A stretch of 64,000 bases of DNA from Bermanella sp047621325 (GCA_047621325.1 JBLHLT010000001.1:124001-188000), one strand, 5' to 3'; positions 36,601-45,850 are shown, counted from the first letter of the stretch. The notes: generated by a model from the sequence alone, not told the origin. A program made the numbers and translations.

Positions 36601-37487
36601 TGGAGTTCAGCCATTTTCAAACCATGGCAACCGCACGTTTTAATGCCGCTCTCGGCAATGACAACGTGTTGCCCAGCGCCGATGCTGCTCGGTTATTACA
36701 AGCCATGAAGTACAGCTTACTAAATGGTGGCAAGCGTATTCGCCCACTGTTGGTTTACGCCAGTGCTCAAGCTTGCCAAGCCAATTTGAATCACGCCGAT
36801 TACGCCGCCATGGCCATTGAGATGGTGCATGCTTATTCATTGGTGCACGATGATTTACCCGCCATGGATGACGATGATCTGCGCCGTGGCCAACCAACTT
36901 GCCATATTGCCTTCGATGAAGCCTGCGCTATTTTGGCCGGTGATGCCTTACAAACAGAAGCATTTCGTTTATTGAGTGGCCCAATTGACGGCTTGTTGCC
37001 AGCCCAGCAATTAAGCATGGTTAATACACTGGCGGTGGCCAGTGGTTTATACGGCATGGCGGGTGGCCAAAGTTTAGATTTAGAAGCCGTCAACCAAAGC
37101 GTTGATCTGGCCTACCTTGAAAACATGCACAACCACAAAACCGGCGCATTAATTAAGGCCAGTGTTTTACTCGGTGCACAATGCCAAGCCAGCCTCGACA
37201 GCCACACCAAAGAGGCCCTTAGCCAATACGCCGATGCCATTGGTTTAGCATTTCAAGTACAAGACGATATTCTTGATGTGACCAGTGATACACACACCCT
37301 TGGCAAAACCCAAGGTGCCGACGCCGCCTTAAATAAGCCGACTTATGTATCACTGCTAGGCTTAGAAGGGGCGCAGCAAAAAGCCGTTCAATTGCATCAA
37401 ACAGCCATGAACGCGCTTGACTCACTGGGCGATAATGCCCAAACCTTACGCCAAATTGCTGATTACATTATTAAACGGGTCAATTAA
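36600..37487 (+). CDS. ispA: farnesyl diphosphate synthase
   Basis: A 295-residue prenyltransferase. The first aspartate-rich motif is DDLPAMDDDDLRRG and the second is DDILDVT, which bind Mg2+ and the allylic diphosphate. It condenses IPP with DMAPP/GPP to make FPP for quinones and bactoprenol. It sits between xseB and dxs, the common isoprenoid cluster. Confidence 0.97.
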   Translation: MEFSHFQTMATARFNAALGNDNVLPSADAARLLQAMKYSLLNGGKRIRPLLVYASAQACQANLNHADYAAMAIEMVHAYSLVHDDLPAMDDDDLRRGQPTCHIAFDEACAILAGDALQTEAFRLLSGPIDGLLPAQQLSMVNTLAVASGLYGMAGGQSLDLEAVNQSVDLAYLENMHNHKTGALIKASVLLGAQCQASLDSHTKEALSQYADAIGLAFQVQDDILDVTSDTHTLGKTQGADAALNKPTYVSLLGLEGAQQKAVQLHQTAMNALDSLGDNAQTLRQIADYIIKRVN

Positions 37488-37567
37488 GGCCCGCGTCTTT
37501 CATTACTTTTGAACTCATAACGGGTAGAATACGGCCCCTTAAAAGTCACGTTTGCACTGGGTAACAG

Positions 37568-39436
37568 ATGTTCCAGGAAATCCCTACCAGCCGTCCAAGT
37601 ACTCCACTACTGGATAGCGTTGATCTTCCAAGCCAATTGCGCCAGCTGAAGCAAAATCAGTTGCCGCAACTCGCCCGTGAATTACGTGAGTTTTTATTAT
37701 TCAGCGTTGGGCAAAGTGGTGGGCACTTTGGTGCTGGCCTTGGTGTGGTTGAGCTGACGATTGCCTTGCATTATGTCTACAACACGCCGGACGATATTTT
37801 ACTATGGGACGTGGGTCATCAAGCCTATCCACATAAAATTATCACTGGTCGTCGTGAGCAATTGCCGTCTATTCGCCAGCAAGACGGTTTATCGCCTTTC
37901 CCTAAACGTAACGAAAGTGAATACGACAGTTTTGGTGTCGGTCATTCATCTACCTCTATCAGCGCTGCATTAGGCATGGCCATTGCCGCCGAAAAAACCG
38001 GTAGCAATAAAAAAGTAGCCGCCATTATTGGTGATGGTGCCATGACCGCCGGCCAAGCATTTGAAGCGCTAAACCACGCAGGTCATACCGATACCGACAT
38101 GCTGGTTATCTTGAACGACAACGATATGTCGATCAGTGAAAATGTAGGCGGCCTAAATAAATACTTATCAAAACTATTAAGTTCAAAAACCTATAATTCC
38201 ATGCGCGAAGGTTCACGCAAAGTGCTAAGCACCATTCCCCACGCATGGGAATTAGCCAGTAAAACCGAAGAGCACGTTAAGGGCTTTTTTACGCCCGGTA
38301 TTTTCTTCGAAGAACTAGGTTTTAATTATATTGGCCCAGTAGATGGCCATGACCTTGATGCACTGGTGCGCACCCTAGGCAACATGCGTGATTTAAAAGG
38401 CCCACAGTTTTTACACATTATTACCAAAAAAGGTAAAGGCTTCGAGCCTGCCGAAAAAGATCCCATCAAATACCATGCACTTTCACCTGTTGGTGCCAGT
38501 TCTAAAAAAGCCAAAACCTTTAGCAATATTTTTGGTAAATGGGCGTGCGATACTGCAACTATTGACCCTAAATTTATCGCCATTACCCCAGCCATGCGCG
38601 AAGGCAGTGACTTGGTTAAGTTTTCGGAAAAATTCCCCGATCGTTATTTTGATGTGGCCATTGCCGAACAACATGCAGTCACCCTTGCTGCTGGTATGGC
38701 ATGTGAAGGCGCTAAGCCAGTTGTGGCTATTTACAGTACCTTTTTACAACGTGCCTACGATCAACTTGTACATGATGTAGCCTTACAAAATTTAGATGTA
38801 ACCTTTGCCATTGACCGCGCAGGCGTTGTGGGAGCCGATGGCCCCACACATGCTGGCGCTTACGATATCAGTTTTATGCGCTGCATTCCCAACATGGTGA
38901 TTGCTTGCCCAAGCGATGAAACCCAGTGCCGTCTATTGCTTAATACAGCCTACCAATTTAACGGCCCTGCAGCCGTACGTTACCCTCGTGGTAACGCCAG
39001 CGACACAGAAGTCACCATCACCAGCGAAACCCTGCCAATGGGTAAAGGCGACATTATTCAACAAGGCAGCGACATTGCACTGTTATGTTTTGGGCCGTTA
39101 TTAAAAGAAGCAAAATTGGCGGTAGAAACTCTAAGTAATGAAAGCGGTAAAAACATTACCCTTGTGGATATGCGCTTTGTGAAACCCATCGACGAAGCCC
39201 TACTCAAAACAATAGCCCAGACACACCAACACATTATTACGCTAGAAGATAACGCTATTATGGGTGGTGCGGGTTCGGCAGTACTGGAATTTTATGCACA
39301 GCATAATATCCAATTAAACATTATGACGCTGGGCATTCCCGATGCGTACATTGAACATGCATCACAAGCACAGCAGTGGGCGCAAATGGGGCTAGATAGC
39401 TCAGGCATAATCAATAAAATTAAAACATTGTTATAA
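37568..39436 (+). CDS. dxs: 1-deoxy-D-xylulose-5-phosphate synthase
   Basis: A 622-residue thiamine-diphosphate enzyme and the first step of the MEP isoprenoid pathway (pyruvate plus glyceraldehyde 3-phosphate). The ThDP motif is GDGAMTAGQAFEALNHAG. The transketolase-type centre has DRAGVVGADGPTHAG, and the N-terminal GHQAYPHKIITGR is typical. It lies 80 bp after ispA and is probably co-transcribed. Length is normal (about 620). Confidence 0.98.
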   Translation: MFQEIPTSRPSTPLLDSVDLPSQLRQLKQNQLPQLARELREFLLFSVGQSGGHFGAGLGVVELTIALHYVYNTPDDILLWDVGHQAYPHKIITGRREQLPSIRQQDGLSPFPKRNESEYDSFGVGHSSTSISAALGMAIAAEKTGSNKKVAAIIGDGAMTAGQAFEALNHAGHTDTDMLVILNDNDMSISENVGGLNKYLSKLLSSKTYNSMREGSRKVLSTIPHAWELASKTEEHVKGFFTPGIFFEELGFNYIGPVDGHDLDALVRTLGNMRDLKGPQFLHIITKKGKGFEPAEKDPIKYHALSPVGASSKKAKTFSNIFGKWACDTATIDPKFIAITPAMREGSDLVKFSEKFPDRYFDVAIAEQHAVTLAAGMACEGAKPVVAIYSTFLQRAYDQLVHDVALQNLDVTFAIDRAGVVGADGPTHAGAYDISFMRCIPNMVIACPSDETQCRLLLNTAYQFNGPAAVRYPRGNASDTEVTITSETLPMGKGDIIQQGSDIALLCFGPLLKEAKLAVETLSNESGKNITLVDMRFVKPIDEALLKTIAQTHQHIITLEDNAIMGGAGSAVLEFYAQHNIQLNIMTLGIPDAYIEHASQAQQWAQMGLDSSGIINKIKTLL

Positions 39437-39454
39437 GTTTTTAAGAGGTCACGG

Positions 39455-39811
39455 ATGATTAAGCCACTGGTTATTGCACTATCTTTTTTAGGCCTTATTT
39501 GTAACATGCAGTGGGCCAGCGCAAACACACAAGAAATTAATCATCTGCTTAGTTTTGTTGAAAGCACCCAATGCAAATATGAACGCAATGGCACGCTACA
39601 CAGCGGTGTTGATGCGGTCGCTCATATTAAAAAGAAATACGATTATTTCAAAGACGACATTAAAACCACCGAAGATTTTATAGAATTAAGTGCTACAAAA
39701 AGCACCATGAGCGGCAAAGTTTATAACGTACACTGCCCCAATGAAAAAGCCATTACCGCGAAGCAATGGCTTTTGAATGAACTAGCGTCTTTTCGACAAA
39801 CACAATCTTAA
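39455..39811 (+). CDS. DUF5329 family secreted protein
   Basis: A 118-residue protein with a signal peptide (KPLVIALSFLGLICNMQWASA). The mature part has the DUF5329 pattern: EINHLLSFVESTQCKYERNG, then a cysteine near VHCPNE, probably forming one disulfide. Function is unknown. It follows dxs by 18 bp with an AAGAGG site, so it may be read through from dxs. Confidence 0.85.
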   Translation: MIKPLVIALSFLGLICNMQWASANTQEINHLLSFVESTQCKYERNGTLHSGVDAVAHIKKKYDYFKDDIKTTEDFIELSATKSTMSGKVYNVHCPNEKAITAKQWLLNELASFRQTQS

Positions 39812-39814
39812 TCA

Positions 39815-40444
39815 TTATTCGCTTATAACCAGCTCACCATTATCTTGCTGAATTTTTAGCTGACCTAAAAAACTCATACCCAATAATGGAACATCAGGAT
39901 GTGCCCCTTCAATCACACTCACGGGGACATTGTAGCGAGTAATGCCGTCTAAATTCATTTCATTCACGCGCACTAAAAAACTATTCACGATTCCGCCGGC
40001 CGTGGCACTGCGCATTCGCTGGCCTTTTGCATACGCAATGCCTAGTTTGCGGGCCATATTGCCACTGAGCGCCACATTGGTTGCGCCGGTATCCACCAAC
40101 ATACGCACCGTGCGTCCATTTAATTTTACGCGGGCATAATAGTGACCACCAAAGTCCTGTTGTAAGCGTACGGATTTCCCTTGTGTTACCGTGTAACTGG
40201 ATGCTAACGATGCCCCCAGCAACAAGGTTTGGCGAGTGCCATTTATTTCAATTACACACTGCTCGCTATCGGCGCGAATCAGCGTTATGCCTTGCTGTTC
40301 TTGGCCTGCTTTTATAACCAAGCGCTGGCCATCTTTTTCAAGAATCGCCATACCCGGCATTAAACCCACCGCAACTATATTAGCTTGGCTGAAAAAAGTG
40401 ACGCTCAGCAGGCAAAAGCCTATCAATAATGTTGAAACTCTCAC
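39815..40444 (-). CDS. retropepsin-like clan AA aspartic protease (TIGR02281 type)
   Basis: A 209-residue protein with a signal peptide or anchor (TLLIGFCLLSVTFFSQA). The C-terminal half is a single-lobe aspartic protease with the active-site motif MLVDTGATNVALS and a later VPLLGMSFL strand. Single-lobe enzymes of this kind work as dimers; substrates are unknown. It is divergent from the zinc peptidase gene, with 32 bp between starts. Confidence 0.87.
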   Translation of the reverse strand: MRVSTLLIGFCLLSVTFFSQANIVAVGLMPGMAILEKDGQRLVIKAGQEQQGITLIRADSEQCVIEINGTRQTLLLGASLASSYTVTQGKSVRLQQDFGGHYYARVKLNGRTVRMLVDTGATNVALSGNMARKLGIAYAKGQRMRSATAGGIVNSFLVRVNEMNLDGITRYNVPVSVIEGAHPDVPLLGMSFLGQLKIQQDNGELVISE

Positions 40445-40476
40445 GTATACTGTCCTTATATTACTTGAGGTGCGTT

Positions 40477-41151
40477 ATGGTTTGGATTGTTCTGCTCGTC
40501 ATATTAGTGGCATTGATTTATTTACCCCAGTTTTGGGTACAACGCGTGCTAAAAAAACACAGCAACGAGCGTTCAGATTTTCCCGGTACTGGAGGGGAGT
40601 TTGCCCGCCACCTTATTAAACAGCAAGGTCTAAACGTCAAACTGGAAACAACCGAGCAAGGTGATCACTACGACCCTATTAGCAAAACAGTGCGCTTGAG
40701 CAGTGAAAATTTTAACGGTAAATCATTAACCGCCGTCGCCACCGCAGCACATGAAGTGGGTCATGCGATACAACATCAACAAGGCATGGCTTTATTACTG
40801 CTGCGTACACCACTGGCTAAATTTGCATTCTACGTCGAAAAAATCGCACAAGTGGCACTATTAAGCACCCCTGTATTTTTTAGCTTTTTACCAGGCGTAG
40901 GTCGGTTGTCATTAATTGTGGCCATAGGCGGCATGCTCGCCAGCACACTCGTGCATTTTGTCACGCTACCGGTTGAAATTAACGCCAGCTATTCTAAAGC
41001 ACTGCCCATTCTAAAAAATGGCCAATACTTACAAGATAAAGATTACAAAAATGCACGTAAAATATTACTCGCCTGCGCACTTACTTATGTGTCAGCAGCA
41101 CTGGCTAGCTTATTAAACATCTGGCGCTGGTTAAGCTTTTTACGCCGTTAA
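40477..41151 (+). CDS. membrane zinc metallopeptidase (YugP-like, Zn_peptidase_2)
   Basis: A 224-residue membrane protein. An N-terminal helix (VWIVLLVILVALIYL) is followed by a soluble region with the zinc motif HEVGHAIQH, then two or three further helices. Family PF04298. The frame is open to 40429 but overlaps the divergent gene, so ATG 40477, which has GAGG before it, is used. The substrate is unknown. Confidence 0.92.
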   Translation: MVWIVLLVILVALIYLPQFWVQRVLKKHSNERSDFPGTGGEFARHLIKQQGLNVKLETTEQGDHYDPISKTVRLSSENFNGKSLTAVATAAHEVGHAIQHQQGMALLLLRTPLAKFAFYVEKIAQVALLSTPVFFSFLPGVGRLSLIVAIGGMLASTLVHFVTLPVEINASYSKALPILKNGQYLQDKDYKNARKILLACALTYVSAALASLLNIWRWLSFLRR

Positions 41152-41165
41152 CAACAGGGTTATAG

Positions 41166-41657
41166 TTAAAGCAGTGCAATTAACCACACACTTAACTGCA
41201 AACAAACCCAAGCGGCAACCCCTGCCGCTACATCATCAATCATAATGCCAAAACCACCGTCTACATTTTTATCAAACCACTTGATAGGCCAAGGCTTTGC
41301 GATATCAAAAATACGGAACAATACAAAACCCCACAATAACCACAACGCACCTTGTGGCGCTAAAAACATGGTTATCCACATGCCAAGCCATTCATCAATT
41401 ACAATGCCACCATGGTCATGCACGTTGAGATCTTTCGAGGTTTGATGGCAAACATAAGTGCCGATCACCATGGTCAATAACAAGACAAGCACATAACTAA
41501 ACACGGTTAAATCTTGCAAGAAAAACCAGTATATCGGCAAAGCTGCAATAGTCCCCATGGTGCCAGGGGCTTTAGGTGATAAGCCACTACCAAGGCCAAA
41601 CGCCAGCATGTGGATAGGGTTTTTATAATTCGGTTTAGGCAGCGCAGACATATTCAA
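41166..41657 (-). CDS. pgpA: phosphatidylglycerophosphatase A
   Basis: A 163-residue membrane phosphatase that makes phosphatidylglycerol. The N-terminal GLSPKAPGTMGT motif and the acidic DEWLGMW motif are the family signature, together with a C-terminal DDVAAGV segment. In many relatives pgpA follows thiL and nusB; here it stands alone between convergent and divergent neighbours. Confidence 0.96.
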   Translation of the reverse strand: MNMSALPKPNYKNPIHMLAFGLGSGLSPKAPGTMGTIAALPIYWFFLQDLTVFSYVLVLLLTMVIGTYVCHQTSKDLNVHDHGGIVIDEWLGMWITMFLAPQGALWLLWGFVLFRIFDIAKPWPIKWFDKNVDGGFGIMIDDVAAGVAAWVCLQLSVWLIALL

Positions 41658-41770
41658 TACACATTAATAAAGAGCCATCATTATACCCAGCACAGCCTAA
41701 AAGTCTGCACAGGGTCTAATGAGCAAGATTGGGGTACAATAGCCGCTTTTATCGCCAGCGACCGTTTCAC

Positions 41771-43009
41771 ATGAAAACCTTACTCATCATTGGTTATGTT
41801 TGGCCCGAGCCGAATTCCAGCGCCGCTGGGGCGCGTATGTTGCAACTCATTGAATGCTTTCAGCAAGCGGGTTTTTCAATTGAATACGCCTCTCCGGCGG
41901 CCCCCAGCGAGCACGCCATTGACTATCAAACCTATGGCATTACCACTGCAAAAATCGAGCTAAACAGTACCAGCTTCGATGACTACCTAATCAAGCTCAA
42001 CCCGCATACAGTGATGTTTGACCGCTTCATGATGGAAGAGCAATTTGGTTGGCGCGTTGAAAAACATTGCCCACAAACATTACGTATTTTAGATAGTGAA
42101 GACTTACATTGCTTACGCTTTGCGCGACAAGCCCTTGCCAAAGGCAACAGTAATGTTATTAAAAACGTCGCCCTTGCCGATTTATTTAGCGAACACGCCA
42201 AACGTGAAATTGCCTCGATCTATCGCTGCGATTTAACCCTCACCATTAGCCAATATGAGATGGATTTACTGCAAAACACCTTTAATGTGCCCGCCAATAT
42301 TTTGGAATATGTGCCGTTTATGCTGAAAGACATCAAGGTCAATACAGAGTTAAATTTTAATGAGCGCCAACACTTTGTATCCATCGGTAACTTTCGTCAC
42401 GAACCTAACTGGGATGCCGTGTTGCAATTAAAACAACACATTTGGCCGCTCATACGTAAACAATTGCCACAAGCACAACTGCATATTTTTGGCGCTTACC
42501 CACCTAAAAAAGCCACGCAATTACATAATGAGAAACAAGGTTTTTTAATCAAGGGCTGGTGCGAAGATGCGTTTAAAGAATTAAGCCAAGCTCGCGCTTT
42601 ATTAGCACCATTAAGATTTGGCGCAGGCTTAAAAGGCAAGATGTTAGATGCTGCACAATGTGGTTTACCGGCGGTTACTACATCCGTTGGCGCAGAAGGT
42701 TTATTTCAACAAGACGATCATGCAACCGCATGGGTCAGTGATGACTTTGAAGTATTTGCAAAACATGCCATAGAGTTATATGAAAACGAAACACAATGGC
42801 GAAGCCTGCAAAACAACTGCGCTTCTTTTTTAGCACACGGTTTTGCTTGGCAAACCTACAGCTCACAACTTATTTCGCGCTTGCATGACATTGAAAATAA
42901 CTTAGATAACCATCGACTTAATAACTTTACTGGTAGCATGTTGCGTCACCACACCATGAAATCTACCCAATACATGGCGCAGTGGATTGAAGCTAAGAAT
43001 AAAGTTTAA
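41771..43009 (+). CDS. GT4-like glycosyltransferase
   Basis: A 412-residue GT-B fold enzyme. The N-terminus KTLLIIGYVWPEPNSSAAGAR is the acceptor-domain loop. The C-terminal donor domain has IKGWCEDAFKELSQARALLAPLRFGAG (in two parts) and a GLKGKMLDAAQCGLPAVTT motif typical of GT4. The ATG at 41771 is preferred over 41729, matching the start of the fold. No other polysaccharide genes are nearby, so the acceptor cannot be inferred. A tandem repeat begins 5 bp after the stop. Confidence 0.88.
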   Translation: MKTLLIIGYVWPEPNSSAAGARMLQLIECFQQAGFSIEYASPAAPSEHAIDYQTYGITTAKIELNSTSFDDYLIKLNPHTVMFDRFMMEEQFGWRVEKHCPQTLRILDSEDLHCLRFARQALAKGNSNVIKNVALADLFSEHAKREIASIYRCDLTLTISQYEMDLLQNTFNVPANILEYVPFMLKDIKVNTELNFNERQHFVSIGNFRHEPNWDAVLQLKQHIWPLIRKQLPQAQLHIFGAYPPKKATQLHNEKQGFLIKGWCEDAFKELSQARALLAPLRFGAGLKGKMLDAAQCGLPAVTTSVGAEGLFQQDDHATAWVSDDFEVFAKHAIELYENETQWRSLQNNCASFLAHGFAWQTYSSQLISRLHDIENNLDNHRLNNFTGSMLRHHTMKSTQYMAQWIEAKNKV

Positions 43010-43014
43010 ATACC

Positions 43015-43099
43015 TGTTAGATGTTAGATGTTAGATGTTAGATGTTAGATGTTAGATGTTAGATGTTAGATGTTAGATGTTAGATGTTAGATGTTAGAT
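43015..43099. repeat. tandem heptamer repeat (ATGTTAG), about 12 copies
   Basis: From 43021 to 43097 the unit ATGTTAG occurs 11 times without error, with a partial copy on each side. It is intergenic, between the glycosyltransferase stop and the inverted-repeat element. A seven-base unit is not a multiple of three and is prone to slipped-strand copy change. There are no spacers, so it is not a CRISPR. Confidence 0.97.
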
Positions 43100-43108
43100 A
43101 GGATATTC

Positions 43109-43209
43109 GTACGAACTCGCACCTGCGAGTGAATCATTCACCTTTTAAACAATTACAAAATTGTATTCTTTACGGCTATTGCTATTCGGTCGCAGGTGCG
43201 ACCTCGTAC
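43109..43209. repeat. inverted-repeat element (possible MITE/REP-like)
   Basis: Left arm 43109-43128 (GTACGAACTCGCACCTGCGA) and right arm 43190-43209 are inverted copies of each other, 18 of 20 positions identical. The intervening 61 bp contain no gene. Size and structure fit a small non-autonomous or extragenic palindromic element. No target-site duplication or transposase is visible. Confidence 0.75.
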
Positions 43210-43248
43210 ATAAGGTGTTTAACGCTACGTAGCACACACTCCAGCCCA

Positions 43249-43902
43249 TCAAAGATGCCCAACTTTTACCAATATGACGGTATCTTCTTCAACAAACGGC
43301 AAGTGCTCACTTAAGTGTGGGCTGCGCAGCCACGTCCCTTCTGGGTAGCGGCCATGTTCATCTTTAAACTCACCGCTTAAAACAAAGATCTCTTCGCCAC
43401 CCCAATGTTTGTGGGGCACAAAGCGCTCTCCTTTTGGCCAGAACACCAATGCAGTATTGCGCCCTTCAAATTCATGCAAGGGCATCACTTGAAGGTTTCC
43501 CTGCCCTTGCAACCAAGCGGAGGCTTGCGTATTGATGACAACCGATTGTAAGTCTTGTGCTTGAAACTGATTCAATTTAACCAGTATTTTACAACCATCT
43601 TTGCTAAATGGCGCATGGGATGAACCAGGCGGGTTTCTTAAATAACTGCCAGCAGGGTAATCGCCATTTTCATCGCTGAACACGCCTTCAAGCACAAATA
43701 TCTCTTCGCCTAATGGGTGACTATGGGTTTTAAAATTTGAGCCTGCTGCGTATTCAACAATGCTGCTCACATGGCCACTTTCAGCCGACTCACGCTCTAA
43801 TGGAATACGGCGTACACCTTTTGCTGGGGAGTCTTGCCAAGGCTGTTTAGCCGTTTCGATTACCACTACTTTACTGAAATCTAAATTGAAGTTTGCTTTC
43901 AC
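43249..43902 (-). CDS. double-cupin ChrR-like protein without anti-sigma domain
   Basis: A 217-residue protein made of two cupins. The first has HSHPLGEEIFVLEGVF and the second HKHWGGEEIFVLSGEF, each with the HxHx(3)E metal motif and a later histidine, as in the C-terminal domain of ChrR. The zinc anti-sigma module of ChrR is missing. It may sense or remove a reactive small molecule, but no function is known. It is monocistronic and follows the inverted-repeat element; its 3' end is close to that element. Confidence 0.88.
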   Translation of the reverse strand: MKANFNLDFSKVVVIETAKQPWQDSPAKGVRRIPLERESAESGHVSSIVEYAAGSNFKTHSHPLGEEIFVLEGVFSDENGDYPAGSYLRNPPGSSHAPFSKDGCKILVKLNQFQAQDLQSVVINTQASAWLQGQGNLQVMPLHEFEGRNTALVFWPKGERFVPHKHWGGEEIFVLSGEFKDEHGRYPEGTWLRSPHLSEHLPFVEEDTVILVKVGHL

Positions 43903-44018
43903 TATATGGCTCTTTGCCTTTTAGGCGAGGTATTCAAGATGAAGGGTATTGTGGCATAGGGTGACAACAATTCTAGGTAGGGTTTTGGAATGATGCGTTC
44001 TGTCATTGAACTATAAAC

Positions 44019-44044
44019 AAAAAACCCGCCATTAGGCGGGTCTT
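44019..44044 (-). terminator. terminator downstream of the DUF2156 gene
   Basis: On the minus strand ACCCGCC, a TAAT loop and GGCGGGT are followed by six Ts, starting about 20 nt after the DUF2156 stop codon. Confidence 0.9.
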
Positions 44045-44062
44045 GATCATATAAGGGTCACA

Positions 44063-45085
44063 CTAGATAACATTACATATTTTGAACATACAGATGAAGT
44101 CTTTCGACGGCATAATGCGCTTATGCACCGCATAAGTAGGCTCTTCATCACCGCGAAAGCGCGATTTTGTAAAGTCGATACCCTTAAAGTTATATAAGAA
44201 ATTAAGGTGTTTAGCGGTAAATTCTAGCATCCAACGTAATACTTTAGACTCTGTACCTTTTGGTGGGTAATCCAGTGCTAAAGGTGATAATCCAAGATAA
44301 ATGTACGGTACGCCTTCTTCTTTGAATTTTTCCATGGCTTGTACCATTAACAAATAGAAGATGCCTTGTGGGAATTTCTCAGATGCGCGGCTGATATTAG
44401 GTACATAACCCACTACATGGCCATTTTCATAAATAGGATCAAAGAATATAAAGCCGATCATTTCATCGCCTTGATAAGCGAAAAAACGACGAGTACCTTC
44501 TTTGTAATCCATTTCCATTGGGCGAATTAAAAATACAATTTCACGGCCTTTGCATTTACGTGTTTTAAGCCAAGAGTCGGACAAATCACGGTATGACATT
44601 TCACCGTAACTTTCTTTAACCGTTACACCTTCTTTCACCGCATGGTTCACTGCCGTGCGGATAACTTGTTTTTTCTTACCCGACATGGTCCAAGTATTTA
44701 AATCAATTAACGTTTCTTTGCCAAATTGGGTGGCATAAAAACCAGTAATATCATGAATTAAATCGGCCACTGCTTGCGTCACTTGAATAAAAACAGGGTT
44801 TGAATATTTTTTGCAAAATGCACGAATTAATACTTCGCGATTTTCGTCTGAACAAATAGGGTTACCCAAGCACACAACCGAGCCCCATTGCTTACGATAA
44901 GCAATGTAGCCTATGCCTTCTATATCAAAGTAACGCATTTGTGGTTGTAGCGCAGAAAACGCCATGGAATGACGACCAAATTTCTTGAGAAATTCAACAC
45001 GTTCAGAAAATGTGAACACGCCACCACCATGAGCAGCTTCACGCTCATGGCTTATTTCAGTGGCTCCAATATCGGCTTTGTTCAT
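44063..45085 (-). CDS. soluble DUF2156 (LPG-synthase C-terminal-like) protein
   Basis: A 340-residue protein with the DUF2156/PF09924 fold, the GNAT-like catalytic half of phosphatidylglycerol lysyltransferase (MprF). Visible blocks are GYIAYRKQWGSVVCLGNPIC, FFAYQGDEMIGFIFFDPIY and YLGLSPLA. The large membrane domain of MprF is absent, so it is a cytosolic aminoacyl- or acyl-transferase-like enzyme of unknown substrate. It follows a methyltransferase gene by 44 bp in the same operon and ends at a terminator. Confidence 0.82.
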   Translation of the reverse strand: MNKADIGATEISHEREAAHGGGVFTFSERVEFLKKFGRHSMAFSALQPQMRYFDIEGIGYIAYRKQWGSVVCLGNPICSDENREVLIRAFCKKYSNPVFIQVTQAVADLIHDITGFYATQFGKETLIDLNTWTMSGKKKQVIRTAVNHAVKEGVTVKESYGEMSYRDLSDSWLKTRKCKGREIVFLIRPMEMDYKEGTRRFFAYQGDEMIGFIFFDPIYENGHVVGYVPNISRASEKFPQGIFYLLMVQAMEKFKEEGVPYIYLGLSPLALDYPPKGTESKVLRWMLEFTAKHLNFLYNFKGIDFTKSRFRGDEEPTYAVHKRIMPSKDFICMFKICNVI

Positions 45086-45129
45086 AGTCAGACCTCTATT
45101 TTTATTATATGCAAAAGAGACCGCAGTAA

Positions 45130-45807
45130 CTACGCGGCATCAACTTGCTGAGGTTTAGCAATTTGTTTACGAGATGCCTTCATTGACCACAACGAAGGAA
45201 TCAACAACACATTGAAAGATTGTTTTTTCTCAATAGAAAAACCCATGTTTTCAAGGTGTTTTGGGTAATTATAAATTTTATGGAATGCGTTTTTAGCAAA
45301 TATAGTGAAAATACCAACCGCAATATACCAATAAGCATTTTGAAACGTTTTTGTTAGCACGTTACCTGTAGGGTAGTGGAAATCACCAATGACAAAATGA
45401 CCATCGGCTTTGACTAATGTGCCTAGGTGTTTCATTACCGTTACCATGAATTCTTCAGGGAATACATTCAAAAAGAAATTAGCCACCACTTGATCGTACT
45501 CGCCCACTTCATCAAAGGCTAAAATATCACTGTGTACTAATCGAATAGGATGTTTGAATGTCTTATTTTTTAAATTCTTTTCAACATTTTTTAGCATGGT
45601 TGCAGAAAGGTCAACCACGGTAACTTGTGCGCCTTTTTCTGCCGCGTCAATCGCGTCACGACCATGCCCAACGCCTGCAAACAGAATTTTATCATCCGCT
45701 TTTAGGTCTATGTTCATGGCGGTTTTGCATTTATGAATCTGGCGACCACTGTATATAGTGCTTAAAAAATCGTATACAGGTCCGATTATTTTGTACTTGT
45801 CTGCCAT
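45130..45807 (-). CDS. class I SAM-dependent methyltransferase
   Basis: A 225-residue methyltransferase. Motif I is ILFAGVGHGRDAIDAA, followed by an acidic strand end VTVVDLSATML and motif IV VVANFFLN. The frame is open 50 codons further, but that part is low-complexity and ATG 45807 has GGGAG 7 nt upstream. A C-terminal hydrophobic patch (YWYIAVGIFTIF) suggests membrane association or a lipid-like substrate. It is the first gene of an operon with the DUF2156 gene; joint modification of a lipid is inferred. Confidence 0.88.
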   Translation of the reverse strand: MADKYKIIGPVYDFLSTIYSGRQIHKCKTAMNIDLKADDKILFAGVGHGRDAIDAAEKGAQVTVVDLSATMLKNVEKNLKNKTFKHPIRLVHSDILAFDEVGEYDQVVANFFLNVFPEEFMVTVMKHLGTLVKADGHFVIGDFHYPTGNVLTKTFQNAYWYIAVGIFTIFAKNAFHKIYNYPKHLENMGFSIEKKQSFNVLLIPSLWSMKASRKQIAKPQQVDAA

Positions 45808-45850
45808 TGTCTGGCTCCCGTGGATATTATTATTGTTCGGGTTTGCAAGT

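Noticed and set aside
36640..37093. Minus-strand ORFs inside ispA
   Set aside because: Antisense shadows of a clear housekeeping gene; no ribosome sites or motifs.
43015..43099. Possible CRISPR array
   Set aside because: The 7-bp units are contiguous with no spacers and there are no cas genes.
43129..43314. Short ORF across the inverted-repeat element
   Set aside because: It runs from the element into the 3' end of the cupin gene on the opposite strand and has no coding signal.
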